Under the pieces are notes generated by a model. The model was not told the origin of the DNA and did not search any database. It saw only the letters and a program-made list of their open reading frames with translations. Positions 9,719-21,525 of a stretch of 64,000 nucleotides of DNA are shown here, in pieces. The DNA comes from Amphimedon queenslandica (lineage: Eukaryota; Porifera; Demospongiae; Haplosclerida; Niphatidae), in assembly GCF_000090795.2 (NCBI RefSeq), contig NW_003546320.1, forward strand, positions 175,149-239,148, in the 5' to 3' direction. Positions within the stretch are counted from its first letter, which is position 1; each line of letters opens with the position of its first letter. Both the position numbers and the translations under genes were made by a program.

Positions 9719-11838
9719 TTATCCAGGTTGTCCACAACTTACTGAAAAAGTGAAGGAGATTGTTATCTAGTTTGGGAAACCTGATTTTAAAGGATCAAGT
9801 GGATGGCTTGATAAATGGAAGAAATGTTTTAATATAAAGGAGATCAAAGTTAGTGGAGAGTCAGGTGATGTTAAAGGTATGACTGTAGAATTATACAAGC
9901 CTATATAGAAAAAACAAGGTTGTGGCAACCTTGTAACAAGTACCAGGTGATCACAAGGTGGTCACTACCTGGCCACAAGGCCCACCACCTTGTAAAAACC
10001 CTGGAATTGATACGTTTTTCACCTTGTGACAACCATGTAGCAACCTTCTGACAACCTTGTCACAATGTACAATAAATTCAATAGAATAAATATAATTTGA
10101 AAGCCTATCAACACACAATTAATATTGTCATCTTAATCCAATATAATGTCAAATAATTTCTAGATACTTGTAATGTATCTATGATACATGTAGCTAATGT
10201 ATAAAGTTGTGGATGTGTATTAATGCTATCATTATTGACTTGTACAAGGGCTGGTCACTGGTCTCCTTATATATGGTAGCAATAGCTTCATATTGTCATG
10301 GGGCACACTTTATGAAACCTCATTTCCTGCTAACCTTCGGACAACCTTGTCACAAGGTTTCTATGTTTGTAACACGTTAGTCACAACTTCAGCACTTTTA
10401 TACAAGGTTGTGACTAGGTTGCTCACAACTTTATCACTTTTGTACAAGGTTGTTGCCAGGTTGCTACAACCTTGCGAGGTTGTGAACCAGTTGTAACAAG
10501 CTTGTAGCAAGCTTGCAATTTCATATGGGAGGCTGTGAAAAAGATGGCATCTAAAATATTGACGAAACAGGATTGTTTTGGCGGGCATTGCCTGAAAAAG
10601 GCTTTGGTCAAAAATATGAGCAATTGAAAGAAGAAAAAAGAAATGATACAACGAATGACAATTGCTTTTTTTGTGACTGCAACTGAAAAGAAGGAAAAAC
10701 CAATTGTGTTATGGAAATTTGCTAACCCTTGATGCTTTCGCCAAGTAGATAAATCACTACTTCCTGTTACTTACTTTAACCAAGCAAAAGCTTGGAGGAT
10801 AGGAAATATATTAGACTCTATTCTTACAAAGCTAAACTGGGAAGTGGTCAGCAAGTAACGTAACATTTTGTTATTTATGGACAATGCAGGTTGTCATCCA
10901 GAGTCACTACAATATAAATACTCCAACATCAAGATTTCTTTTTTGCCCCAAATACTACTTCTACATTGCAACCGTGAGACTTGGGGATAATAGAGAACTT
11001 AAAAATTCATTATTGAAAATCATTTCTTCGATACGTTATCTCCAAAATAGACGAACCAGAAAAGGCTTCTGATGTTGTTAAATCAGTAGATTTATTGAAA
11101 GCAATTAGATGGTTAAGACAAGCTTGGTCATTAGTTACTGCAAGTACAATTGAAAAGTGTTTTCACAAAGCAGGCATTGTTACTGCAGACCTTGATGTAG
11201 TATGTCGCGTGACAGTTGATCCTTTTTTGGAAGCTGATGAACTTGCCGAACTGGGTCATCTGATTGAGAAGACAGGAAGTGATGTTTGTGCCTCTAATGA
11301 GTTTGCTAATGGTGACGAGGATCTTCCTGTATGTGCTGAAATGGACAATATAGGTTGTATTCTTTGACAAATTAACTAACAATAGTGAACAGCAAAATGA
11401 GGAACAGAGTGATCACGAGATTGAGGATGATGTTCATCAAGACTTTACTGTTCCATGCATATCATCATTCAAAGAAGCCATCTAAGTTCTAGAAGACTTT
11501 TCACACTTTTTACAAAAGAACTTATAACAGATGCAATTAACCAAGTAGGATCTGCAATTGATTCCATGTGTAAATGTCGAAGCCATGCTGCAATTCAAAC
11601 CACTATCGACACATATTTTTAAAAGTGACACTTATTATAATATAACTCAGTTGTGTTTTGTGTTACTATATAACTAAGAGAAGAGATACTCAATTGTTTA
11701 AAAACATTCATATTTTAGTCAATTAAAACTTTAAATATGGATATAAATATAAATCGCTTGTAACCTCCCACCAGAGGACAACCTCTGTAGAAAGGACCAA
11801 GCTCTTGTTCCAGTGTCCTGTATTTGGAGGTTCCACTG
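9719..11838 (+). pseudogene. Tigger/pogo transposon with broken transposase
   Basis: DDE transposase of the pogo superfamily, plus strand. The CENP-B-like DNA-binding end is at 9,719-9,905 (FKGSSGWLDKWKK, IKVSGESGDVKG). After a MITE (9,913-10,515) the catalytic core follows: NIDETGLFWRALPEKGF near 10,550 (first Asp), VTYFNQAKAW and [15 protein letters not shown] near 10,870 (second Asp), then FLPQNT and [13 protein letters not shown] near 10,960 (third Asp). The tail runs past a 90-codon open stretch at 11,095 to about 11,625. The right terminus is TIR-like: GGAGGTTCCACTG ends at 11,838 and is followed by TA, the expected target duplication. The left TIR is missing. Stops include TAA at 10,537 and others near 9,770, 10,733 and 10,857, with several shifts. 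Family identity is certain; function is lost. Confidence 0.85.
9913..10515. mobile_element. MITE built of CAAGGTTGT repeats, inside Tigger
   Basis: Both flanks are packed with ACAAGGTTGTG-type words in both orientations (left 9,913-10,075, right 10,335-10,510), around an AT-rich middle. Tigger coding sequence stops just before it and restarts just after it. Exact ends and target duplication are unclear because of the internal repetition. Confidence 0.6.
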
Positions 11839-11876
11839 TATGTCACAAAATGATGTATAACAATTATCTGCATTAA

Positions 11877-12034
11877 AGGTGGGCATCCACTAGGCAGCAT
11901 TGTTTCTTGCAACTTGTGGTCAAACCTTTGATGTGGTTGGGCAACATGTTGATTGAAGGAGAGAAAGTCTCAACTTAATGCAGCATGTTGCACAACCACA
12001 TCAAAGGTACTGGCAACACTGTGGATGCCCACCT
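11877..12034. repeat. Hairpin MITE with AGGTGGGCATCCAC ends
   Basis: The ends AGGTGGGCATCCACTA and, inverted, AGGTGGGCATCCACAG are followed by paired inner blocks (ACCTTTGATGTGGTTG against CAACCACATCAAAGGT). The arms are about 70 bp, and together they make up nearly the whole 158 bp. Confidence 0.8.
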
Positions 12035-14140
12035 CAAAGCTTGGTTTCTTTGTTGTCTTAGTTTAAAGCAGTCTTGATGTTACTGATGAGCAGTACAATA
12101 GCTACTGGAGGTGCCTAGTCTTCACAAAGACCATGATCATAATATCTTGCTCTGTTAGCTTTTTAAGGAAGAATTATCAGTGTAGGCACATGACCACATG
12201 TGCTTATGTAAACTATGACATCATGAAATTTCACTGTGGTTAGCTTTGGTATGTTAATAATGCCATTGGTTAAATAGTGAGAACTTGGTTTTTTAAAGTG
12301 AAGGGCTGAGAGACCCAAGATTTTGCAAATTTTGATGAACTTTAGGGACTAAGAGTCTGTGAAAGTTTTATCCTTATTTCACATTCCTATAAAAAGTTAT
12401 TCTAGTTTTTCTTGTGCCAAACTTAACTGGGATATAGTATCAGTTTTAGAACAATGCAACACATGTACTGTATATAATTTCACACTAGAATATTCTCAAA
12501 AGACAACAAATCACTGCACAAGAAAAATCAACATAAATGAACAACTTTGTCAATTGATCAAAGGCCCCTCAAAATAGTCCATTAGTGCTACTCTTGTGTT
12601 TCCTTCTTTTATATTTGGATTGTGAATCTCCACTTCTGAAAAAAACAAGCTCCACCTTGTTAGCCAAAATTTCTTCGACATAATTTAATCTAGCCAAAAA
12701 TTCGTATACTTTGCAACAAAGTTTATATTGGGAATCTTTTTTATTGTTTCATTACTTCCGCTACAGTTAGTTTCTGTTTCATTTCTCGCAGTCATTGTAT
12801 CTACAGCATGTTTGGCACTCAAACTTGTATTCATTTTGAACAGGCCATGTGACACCATGAGACTTCATTAGTCTAATTGATACGCCCAAAATGATGCACA
12901 GAGCCACATTCTCTGTAGCAGCATCACCAGACACTTCCCTTAATGCAGAGGGGCATGACCAGACTAGTGACTACCATGATAATGTAAAAGTTGTATGTAG
13001 TTGGTCACCCTATTATTACATTGTGGATTCTTAAGTTTTAACCGGAGACTTACTTATGTTTGGAATTGAAATGGGAGTAACTGAGTTTATGATTTCCTTT
13101 GCTGTTTATAACCTACTTACAGTTTGTTCATATCACTTATGTACAAAGCAATATCATCTACGCACCTAAATTGCATCACTATTTATATCTGCCTATTTTG
13201 TTGCTGTGACCTGTAGTCTCAATTGTTTTTCTCTTTGCAGTGACAAATTCATCCATTAGTCTACAATTTTTATTGGTAAATCTCTACATTATTGTCTGCT
13301 ACTAGTAGCAAGACATTCATTTTCAAAAATTAAGAAATATAGCAAGCAGATGCATTGTGAAATGGGACTGACTATAATAATACCTTTGGTAACAGCGACT
13401 GGTTAGGTTTGTACTGCCTGTAACACAAGTCAGGATTGTATTTGTTTATAGCAATAAAAACTATAAAACTATTAAAAAGTTAAGTAACTAAAAGGAGCTA
13501 CTGCTATTTATATAAGATGCTTGATCCTAGTGCTACAATGTGTCACAAAATTAAAATAGTAGGAGGTAACTAGTGATCAATTTTGTCCCCACAATAATTA
13601 CCAACCATATAGATTTTATTATCTTTTTCCTGTTGTCACATGACATGCTCAAGTGATACAAAATTGGGCATCATTAACTAGTTTCTCTTTGTTGCTTTGT
13701 ACTTTTTAAGCTCAAGAGACTTCGTTAAATGTCGTAGTCAACAAAAAACACATTTGATGTATGCCTCCTTATGTAACATGGGACCTATCTTCACTTGCTT
13801 CATGTCTTGTGGCTAAAACTAGAGCACATGGCTCTGGCCTTTAGCTTTTTTAGCCATTCAGCTGGAAGCTGGTTGTACAAATTCCACATTGCACTTAGAG
13901 CTATAATTATTTTGAGTATTGCTTTTAGGTATATTGCCTGAAAAAGAAACAAAGGACATGATCAGTTGGTTTCCCATCTTCTTTCCTTTAAAGGTACTCG
14001 TTATATTTGTTGGATTAATTAACATCAAGGATTAAGGGATAGGTCACTTACATAAACACATTAATAAATAGCTATTTAGAGTTTTTGGTCTGTGCTTAAT
14101 GTAGATCTAAAGTAATGTTTTTTTGTGGTTTGGTGGTATA
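12035..14140. other. 2.1 kb without recognisable feature
   Basis: Only short AT-rich frames (longest 72 codons at 12,359) with no family signal, no TIR pair and no splice-bounded coding block that I can see. Could be very old repeat sequence. Confidence 0.4.
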
Positions 14141-14167
14141 TGTGGGATAATATTAATCATTGATAGT
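14141..14167 (+). repeat. Start of a gypsy LTR (K02A2.6/Mag-like fossil)
   Basis: TGTGGGATAATATTAAT matches the start of the LTR at 34,693. The remainder of this LTR lies beyond gypsy 1, from 19,187, so gypsy 1 inserted into it. Confidence 0.55.
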
Positions 14168-14488
14168 TGTGATGAACTAGGATTATTGACTTGTAATGAA
14201 CTCTTACTTTTATTATTTGTGTTTATTTAAATAAGTGTTAGTGTGGTAATGTGGTCTATAGTTTCTTTAAGTTACTTACAGAATTTTCTGGAACATTATA
14301 TTTGTGTCTGTATAGTGTGTATGTATCTACTTAGTTGGAGATGCTTCCAGAGTCTTCTGAGAAGTGTCTGGACAATCTCTTGTGTGTATAAACAAGTGAA
14401 TGTGCTTTAACAATAGTTTTTAGATTTTGAAGAAATTTTGGAGTTTTGTTTTATGAACATTGTTAATAAGGGAAGCCAACTCATCACG
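14168..14488 (+). repeat. 5' LTR of gypsy element 1
   Basis: Begins TGTGATGAACTAGG and ends CCAACTCATCACG. Pairs with the copy at 18,869-19,186. Primer-binding site TGGCGGCAGCAGTGGGAT lies at 14,491-14,508. Confidence 0.9.
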
Positions 14489-14575
14489 TTTGGCGGCAGC
14501 AGTGGGATACTAAGTTGCTGAAATCTACATCGAGAGTACGCTGTGTATAGAGACCACCAGGAGTAAGAAGACAAG

Positions 14576-15470
14576 ATGCCATGGGGAAGGAAACCCAGGA
14601 CTAGAGCGACACATGAGTCTGTAGATGACGAAGAAAGTCAAGGGAGTATATTGGTGAAGGACCTATTAGATGTCATGGAGAAGGAGCGAAAGGGACAGTA
14701 CGACGAGCAGAAGCAAAGAGCTATAGAAAACCAGGAGCTGATGAAGGTATTGGTTGACTTAATGAAGCAGAAACGTAATGGAAGAGACGAAGGGGACAGT
14801 AGTTCCGATGAGTCAGATGGTGAAGTATGAGAAGGCAGAGTGGTTGGAGGACGAGAACCAGTGTTGACTAAGTTTTCTGAGAAAGACTGATATAGAGCAT
14901 TCCTTGATGGGGTCTGAACAAGTTGCTACTGCCTACCGATTGCCTGATGAATGCTGGGTGCTGAAGTTAGTGCCACTACTCACAGGAAAAGCATTAGCAG
15001 CTTATGCCAACATGGATAGTGAAGCTGCTAAGGGCTACCAGAGTGTGAAGAAAGCTATTCTCTGGCGATTTGATATCAATGAAAAAACGTACCGCCAGAG
15101 GTTTTGTTCTACAAAGAAGAAAGAGGGACAGAGTTATGTGGAGGTAGGAGTACAACTGATGGATCGTTTTCGTAAGTGGACTGCATCAGCAAAGGACAGT
15201 TTCGCAGGACTTACGGAGTTAGTTGTTTTAGAGCAGTTACTCAACACCATGCCAACGGAGTTGTAGGTGTGGATACGTGAGAAGAAGCTGAAGACTGTTG
15301 AGGAAGCAGCAACAGAAGTGGATGATTATCTGCTTGCAGTTCAAGGGATGAGGAAGGAGGACAAGAGATGTCACAGATGTCGTGAGAAGGGACACATGTA
15401 TCAAGATTGCCCGAAGAAAGAGCAGGGAGACAGACCTACCGGAGGAGGTCAGAAGAGACAGGAGTTATAG
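14576..15470 (+). pseudogene. gag region of gypsy element 1
   Basis: A charged coiled N-terminal stretch, a capsid-like middle (about 14,900-15,260) and one CCHC zinc knuckle (CHRCREKGHMYQDC) near 15,370 mark a nucleocapsid. Fossil. Confidence 0.75.
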
Positions 15471-15609
15471 TTGTGGAGGTATTGGACACATAGCAGCTAA
15501 ACGTACATCAGAGAAGAGGAACACAGGATACTATTTGGATGCCTGAAACCAACTGAAGTGGCAGAAGTGGAAGAAGCCAGCAGGAGAAATCATTTTCTGG
15601 GGAATGATA

Positions 15610-15895
15610 CTGTAGAAACCAGTGGAGATGCTCATGGATGCTGGGTGTTCACATACTCTAGTTAAACGAGAGTTCATACCAGAGCATTGTATATTGGAAG
15701 GAGAGACTATAGCATTGCAATGTGCTCATGGAGATGTAACGAAATATCCAATTGCAGAGGTGGATATGGTGATTGAAGGAGTAAAGGAGAGAGTGAGAGT
15801 TGGTGTATCGGAGATGCTACCAAGGTCAGCCCTGCAGGGACAGACGTGTTATCATTATTTGGACATCAGGCAGTGGAGGACTGTGTGGTCATGAC
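15610..15895 (+). pseudogene. protease region of gypsy element 1
   Basis: An aspartic-protease-like motif DAGCSHTLV near 15,635, followed by a short beta-rich region. The family motif is usually D[ST]G[AC]. Confidence 0.6.
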
Positions 15896-16309
15896 AAGGA
15901 ATCAGCAGAGAAAGGAGATACAGGAGGAAACAGAATTATAGAAGTAGCAAGAAGAATCAGGTGCTGTACCGAAGCCAATTGAAGAGGAGCCAGAGACGAG
16001 TCGATTAGAATTTATAGATGATGTTTGCAAAACCAGGATGAGACGGAAAGACCAAGTCACAGAAGTGGAAGGAGAAGGAGCTATGGCAGAGTGATAGCTG
16101 TATGAAGAAGCGGCAGGACATGCCATCAGGACAGGAAGAGTGAGAGAAATTACAAAGTGAAGATAAAACGTTAGAGAAGATACAGAAACTAGCAGAAGGA
16201 ACAGAAGATGATCAACAAGGAGCAAGGTTCAAGAAGCAGAAGGGATTGCTGTATTGAGTAACAAGAAGAAGAAGAGAAGGAATTGAGAGGAAACAGTTAG
16301 TATTACCAC

Positions 16310-17400
16310 GAGAGTGCAGGAATGAAGTACTGCGAATAGCACACACCATACTGACGGGAGGACATCTGGGACAGAGAAAGACAATGGCAAGAATATCTGA
16401 GAGTTTTTTCTGGCCAAGGATGATTCAGAAGATCAAGAATTACTGTTGAACATGTCCAGAATGTCAATGTACAGCTGGAAGGAGATATGTACCAAGAGCA
16501 CAGTTAGTTAACTTGCCAATCATCGAGACACCATTCAAGCGCATAGCTATGGACATTGTGGGTCCATTGGAGAAGAGTAGCAAGGGAAACAAGTATATTT
16601 TTGTGGTATGTGATTATGCCACTAGATATCTAGATGCATTGCCGTTAACGAGTATTGATGCTGAGTCTGTAGCAGAGAAGTTGATAGAGCTTATGTCAAG
16701 GGTAGGAGTCCAGGAGGAAATACTTACAGACCAAGGGTCCAACTTCACATCGAGACTACTCACAGAGATTTACAAGATGCTCACATTGAAGGGGATCACC
16801 ACAACACCTTACCACCCACAAACAGACGGGTTGGTAGAAAGATTTAACGGAATGTTGAAGAACATGCTTCGTCGATGTACTAGCCAGAACCCCAGAGATT
16901 AGGACACCCTACTACCTTGAATACTATTTGCATATCGGGAAGTGCCACAGGAGTCGACTGGATTCTCGCCATTCGAATTGTTGTATGGAAGATCAGTAAG
17001 AGGACCATTAGACATCTTAAAGGAGAGTTGGGAATCCAAGGAGAACTGCCCTGAGAATGTTGTCACGTAAGTCACAGAGATGCGGAGACGACTGGAGGAG
17101 ATGACTGATATAGTAGGAGGGAACATGAAGAAATCACAAGTTAAGCAGAAAAGATGGTATGACCAAAAAGCGAGACATTGGGAGTTCAAAACAGGAGGCA
17201 AAGTGTTAGTGTTATTGCCATCAACTACTCACGAATTGACAGCAGAATGGAAAGGCCCATATGTAGTAAAACGAAAGGTTGAGGATGTTGACTACGAACT
17301 AGAGATGAATGGAAAACAAAAGAAGTACAAGATATTTCACGTGAACATGCTACGACAGTGGTACGACAGAACTGATACAAGTTTCCTAATGGGTGAGGTG
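16310..17400 (+). pseudogene. integrase region of gypsy element 1
   Basis: An HHCC zinc-binding block lies near 16,330-16,470. The RNase H-fold core follows, with its Asp, Asp and Glu in AMDIVG, LTDQGSNF and GLVERFNG. A GPY/F module (WKGPYVV) near 17,255 ends the domain. It lies upstream of the reverse transcriptase. Confidence 0.85.
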
Positions 17401-17439
17401 AACATGGAAGATTCTGGGATAGTTCCAGTCATTGAGGCA

Positions 17440-18870
17440 CCAGACTTTGAGACAACTGAACTAATAGTGGGAGAGACACTGGATGAGAAACAGAGAGAAG
17501 ATTTGACCCAGCTGTTAGCTCAATACAAAGATGTGATCACAAGTAACCTGGGACGAACGACTTTAGTGGAACATTGTATTGAGGTAGAAGGAGCATCGCC
17601 CTATCGACAGAGTTTGTACCGCATACCACTTGGAAAGCAAAAGGAAGTCAGAAAAGAAATACAGTGAATGGAGGAAATGGGATCATCCGACCGACTACAA
17701 GTAATTGGGCATCACCAATGGTGATTGTACCAAAGAAAGATGGGAGTATTAGGTTATGTGTGGATTACCGCTAGCTGAACAAGGTGTCCAAATTTGATGC
17801 CTATCTAGTACCAAGAGTAGATGAGATGATTGACAGAATGGGAAGTGGAAAGTTTATCACCACGCTAGACCTTAACAAGAGTTACTGGCAAATACCAGTG
17901 GAGAAATCATCACAAGAGAAGACAGCCTTTATTACACCAATGGGTCTATATGAGTTTGTGACTATGCCATTTGGACTGCAAGGAGCCCCTGCTACATTTC
18001 AAAGATTGATGGATCGAGTGTTACGTGGGACAGAACAGTTTGCAGGAGCATACATTGATGACGTGGCCATTCATAGTGAGACATGGGAAGGTCACCTGCA
18101 GCATCTTAGAGAAGTGTTGGAGAAGTTACAAGGAGCAGGATTGACAGCAAACCCAAGTAATTGTAAGTTTGGGATGACAGAGGTGTTATATCTAGGTCAC
18201 AAATTTGGTGGAGGACGTGTGAAGCCAGAAGAGTCAAAGGTCAAGGCAGTTAAACGATACCCAGTACCCAAAACAAAGACTGAATTTTCTGGGGCTAGTG
18301 GAGTATTATCGAAAATTTATACCTTAATTTTCTAGCATAGCTGCCCCCTTATCTGATTTGACAAAGAAGAATATCAAGACTTTTGTGTGGACTGAAGAAT
18401 GTCAATCTTCATTTCAATTGTTAAAGAAGATGCTTTGTGGTTCACCTGTATTGAGGACGCCTGACATCAGAAAAGGAGAGATACTACAAACATACGCTTC
18501 CAGTCAAGGATTAGGTGCAGTACTCAGTCAAATTAGTGAAGATGGCGAAGAACATCCAATTGCTTATATTAGCAGGAAGCTTCTACCCCAAAAAGAAATA
18601 TATGCAGTGGTTGAAAGGGAGTGTTTGGCAGTAATCTGGGCCATTCAAACGCTCAATGTGTACCTAAATGGACAACACTTTCGAATACAAATAGATCATC
18701 ATGCGCTGTATTGGTTGGATTAAATGAAATCCAAGAACGGAGTTTATATCTACAAAAATGGAATTTTTGAGTAGAATATCGTAGAGGAACGGAAAATGGA
18801 AATGCTGATGGCCTATCCAGGGGACCAGTTGTTGAACAACCTATTTGTTCACTTGAAGTGGAGGGAGATG
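17440..18870 (+). pseudogene. reverse transcriptase and RNase H region of gypsy element 1
   Basis: The palm contains TLDLNKSYWQIP, MPFGLQGAPATFQ and the active-site box YIDDV near 18,050. The RNase H part (18,358-18,860) shows LGAVLSQ and AVVERECLAVIWA. Standard gypsy-type polymerase with downstream RNase H. Confidence 0.85.
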
Positions 18871-19186
18871 TGAACTAGGATTATTGACCTGTAATTAAAT
18901 CTTACCTTAATTATTTGTGTTTACTTAAATAAGTGTTAGTGTGTTAATGTGGTCGGTAGTTTCTTCTAGTTAGTTACAAAACTCTCTGGAACATTATATT
19001 TGTGTCTATTTTGTGTGTATGAATCTACTTAGTTGGAGATGCTTCCAGAATCTTCTGAGAAGTGTCTGGACATTCTCTTGTGTGTATAAGTAATTGAATG
19101 TGCTTTAACAATAGTTTTTAGGTTTTGAAGAGATTTTGGAGTTTTGTTTTATGAACATTGTTAATAAGAGAAGCCAACTCATCACA
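18869..19186 (+). repeat. 3' LTR of gypsy element 1
   Basis: Starts TGTGAACTAGG just after the purine tract GTGGAGGGAGA and ends CATCACA. Confidence 0.9.
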
Positions 19187-20004
19187 GTAGTATTTGTTAT
19201 TATTTCTGCATGATGTAATATCTGTCAGTTGTGTTCCCTATTATATTCTTCCTGTTTATTATTATATTTGAGTTAGCTCAATTCTTGTGAGAGAAGAGTC
19301 AGGTTAGCATTCTTATTAATCCATGGGAGACACTACCGTTTTTTTGTATAAGCTCACAGAAGACCAACTCAAGAGATACGATAGTGTCAAAGGGAATTTT
19401 GATAAATACTTCAGATTATGATATATGAGAGGGCTAATTCAGTACTTTGTGTCAAGAAGAGAAAAAAACCGGTAGAAGCATTTATCACTGATCTGCTCAA
19501 GCTGGCAGTAAAATGTGAATATGGGGCTGTGCATGATCAGATGATCTGTGATAGAATTGATGTTAGGGTTTAGAAAATATGCTCTCTGAGAGAAGATGCA
19601 GCCAGAAGAAAGCCTAGAGTTGGCTAGAGCAACTAAACCAGTTAGAGAAAATGGTAAGCTGCAGCCAGGACTGAGAAAGAAGGCTGACAGAAAGTTCAGG
19701 ACAGAGTTAGGTGATGTCCAGACAAAAGTCACAGACCAAGGAAACTCCAGCCAGTATAGCAAATGTCAGGACGTACCAAGTCTGCCACAACTCAACCAAG
19801 TGTTGCCCAAGATGTGGGAATCACCACCTTGTGGGAAGAGGTCACTGCTGAGCAAGGGAAGTCAATGTGGAAAAGTCGATCATTTTGAAAAGGGTTGCAG
19901 TAGCACCATAAATGACGTCACTAAACAAACAGAGAGTACTCAGTTCCTTGAAGCAATTGCCCAGAAGTATGAGCCATGAACATGACCTGTTACTTTTAAA
20001 AAAT

Positions 20005-20768
20005 GGCTGAATCAAATAGTATTTGTCACTATTTGAATAGTTGGCATGCTAAACAAATGAATATTTTAACTGTAATTGCTGCATGATTATAAACTACCGT
20101 AGATTGGGAAATTTTTATGTTAAAAATAATTGGCGTGACATTTTTTCAAGGTGTTTTATTTTCGCTGGTTAACCCATCCGCGAATTTTTTTCAACATGAA
20201 AAATTTTAGATGGGTCCTTTACTGGACACGTGGCTACTAACTCTTGATGATGATGGACAGCTATTCAATGGAAGTGTTGCCGTGAGAGCACTGAAACTGA
20301 CAAGGAGCTTGTTAGGTGAGAGCTTTAGGCCTTCATCAGGCTTTTAGAAGAGCCTCGTGCAAGCACCGCTGCACGTTAGAATAATTCTGGTAATCTTATT
20401 TATTGTAAAAAATATTTTGTGTGTTAAAATTTTGCAGGTCACTTCAAATGCGAAAATATTTTAACAGTGAAAATTTCCCATTCTACAGTACCTTATTGAT
20501 GTTTAACTTTTCAAAATTATGCCAAACAGTACATTTGAAAGATTGAGAACCACTTTCCCTGGCCACAGCATCAGTATTTAGCAAGTTGGTAAGTAAACAG
20601 ACCAAAAAACAGATGAGCCTGTGTATATGACATGCGGTGGCTGTGGTCGTTAATTATTTGAAGTAACCATTAATAATTTTATTATGCAAATAGTTTGAAT
20701 AGCAAAAAACTATTCAAATATTATTATAAGGAACGAATATTTGAATATGTCACTATTTGTTTTAGCCC
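20005..20768. mobile_element. Possible non-autonomous hAT-like element
   Basis: GGCTGAATCAAATAGT at the left and, inverted, GGGCTAAAACAAATAGT at the right form imperfect ends. It holds no coding sequence of its own and contains the MITE at 20,095. Ends are weakly matched. Confidence 0.35.
20095..20490. mobile_element. MITE, TIRs about 35 bp
   Basis: Left TACCGTAGATTGGGAAATTT and inverted right TACTGTAGAATGGGAAATTT, each beginning with TA (likely the target duplication) and continuing to TGTTAAAATA-type sequence. A CGCTGGTTAACCCATCCGCG block is visible inside. Resembles the MITE at 6,424. Confidence 0.8.
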
Positions 20769-21525
20769 TACTTTAATATAGATACAGAAGGCTATTGTCA
20801 TGGTGATACCAGAGAGATTATTAAATGAAAAAACATGGACAACTGAGACCATCAAGAGTTCTATTGATTGCCCCATTTAAATTACACTAGAGGTTGTGGA
20901 ATGCTTTAAGGCCCATATAGACTACAAACACCTAGTTGGTTGTCCAGCTATATAGAAGCTAAATCTTGCTACATGTATATTAGGAGTTATCAGGATAAAG
21001 CGTACATCACTGCTGAATTCCCAGAGCTATTTAACGGTCTGGGAAGGGTGAAAAGTAAGTACACTATTAAGTAGAAGGAGTAAGACCTTATTCTATGAGC
21101 AAACCCAGGAGAGTAACAATACCCGTCCTATTATTCAGCACGAGCTAGAGAGGATGGAGAAACTTGGGGTGATTTTTAAAGTCAATGAACCTTCTGATTG
21201 GTAATCAGGTATTGTTGTAACAAACCTGGAGGAGCAGGAAGGATCAGTGTGGACCTCACCTAAATGCCAACTCAGTGTTCTGGCAGATTTAATTGGAACC
21301 TGAGCCATCAAAGCTTACCTCTTTTATCACACCATATGGGACATATATTCAACTGACAACCCTTTGGAATATTCTCTGTTTTGCAAAAAAGAATTTTAGA
21401 GGTACTAAGGGAATGTGATGGAGTGGTTGGACTGACTGAAAATGTAATTGTCTATAGGAAGCAACATCATCAACACTTCATGACAGTTTCGAAGAAACTA
21501 AAGAAAGAAGGGCATAACCCTTAAT

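Larger units (their letters stand above)
14168..19186 (+). mobile_element. Gypsy (Ty3) LTR element 1, Gmr1-type gene order, fossil
   Basis: An LTR retrotransposon bounded by two LTRs of about 320 bp that differ at roughly 9% of positions by my hand count, so moderately old. Parts in order: gag, protease, integrase, reverse transcriptase, RNase H. Integrase before reverse transcriptase is the order known from the Gmr1 group, not from standard gypsy elements. A primer-binding site resembling the 3' end of tRNA-Leu follows the 5' LTR, and a purine tract precedes the 3' LTR. Flanks ATAGT and GTAGT suggest an imperfect 5-bp target duplication. It is broken, with roughly ten breaks. It sits in the LTR of an older gypsy fossil. 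Confidence 0.9.
19187..21525 (+). mobile_element. Older gypsy fossil (K02A2.6/Mag-like), 5' half
   Basis: Continues the LTR begun at 14,141, then a gag-like region (about 19,340-19,990) and a reverse transcriptase N-terminal region (about 20,770-21,525), with residues such as KPRRVTIPVLL and FITPYGTYIQ. A non-autonomous element (20,005-20,768), itself holding a MITE, separates gag from polymerase. The polymerase stops abruptly near 21,525, about where the fragment starting at 29,840 takes up, so both may be one copy. Heavily broken, with well over ten breaks. Older than gypsy 1, which lies in its LTR. Confidence 0.65.
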
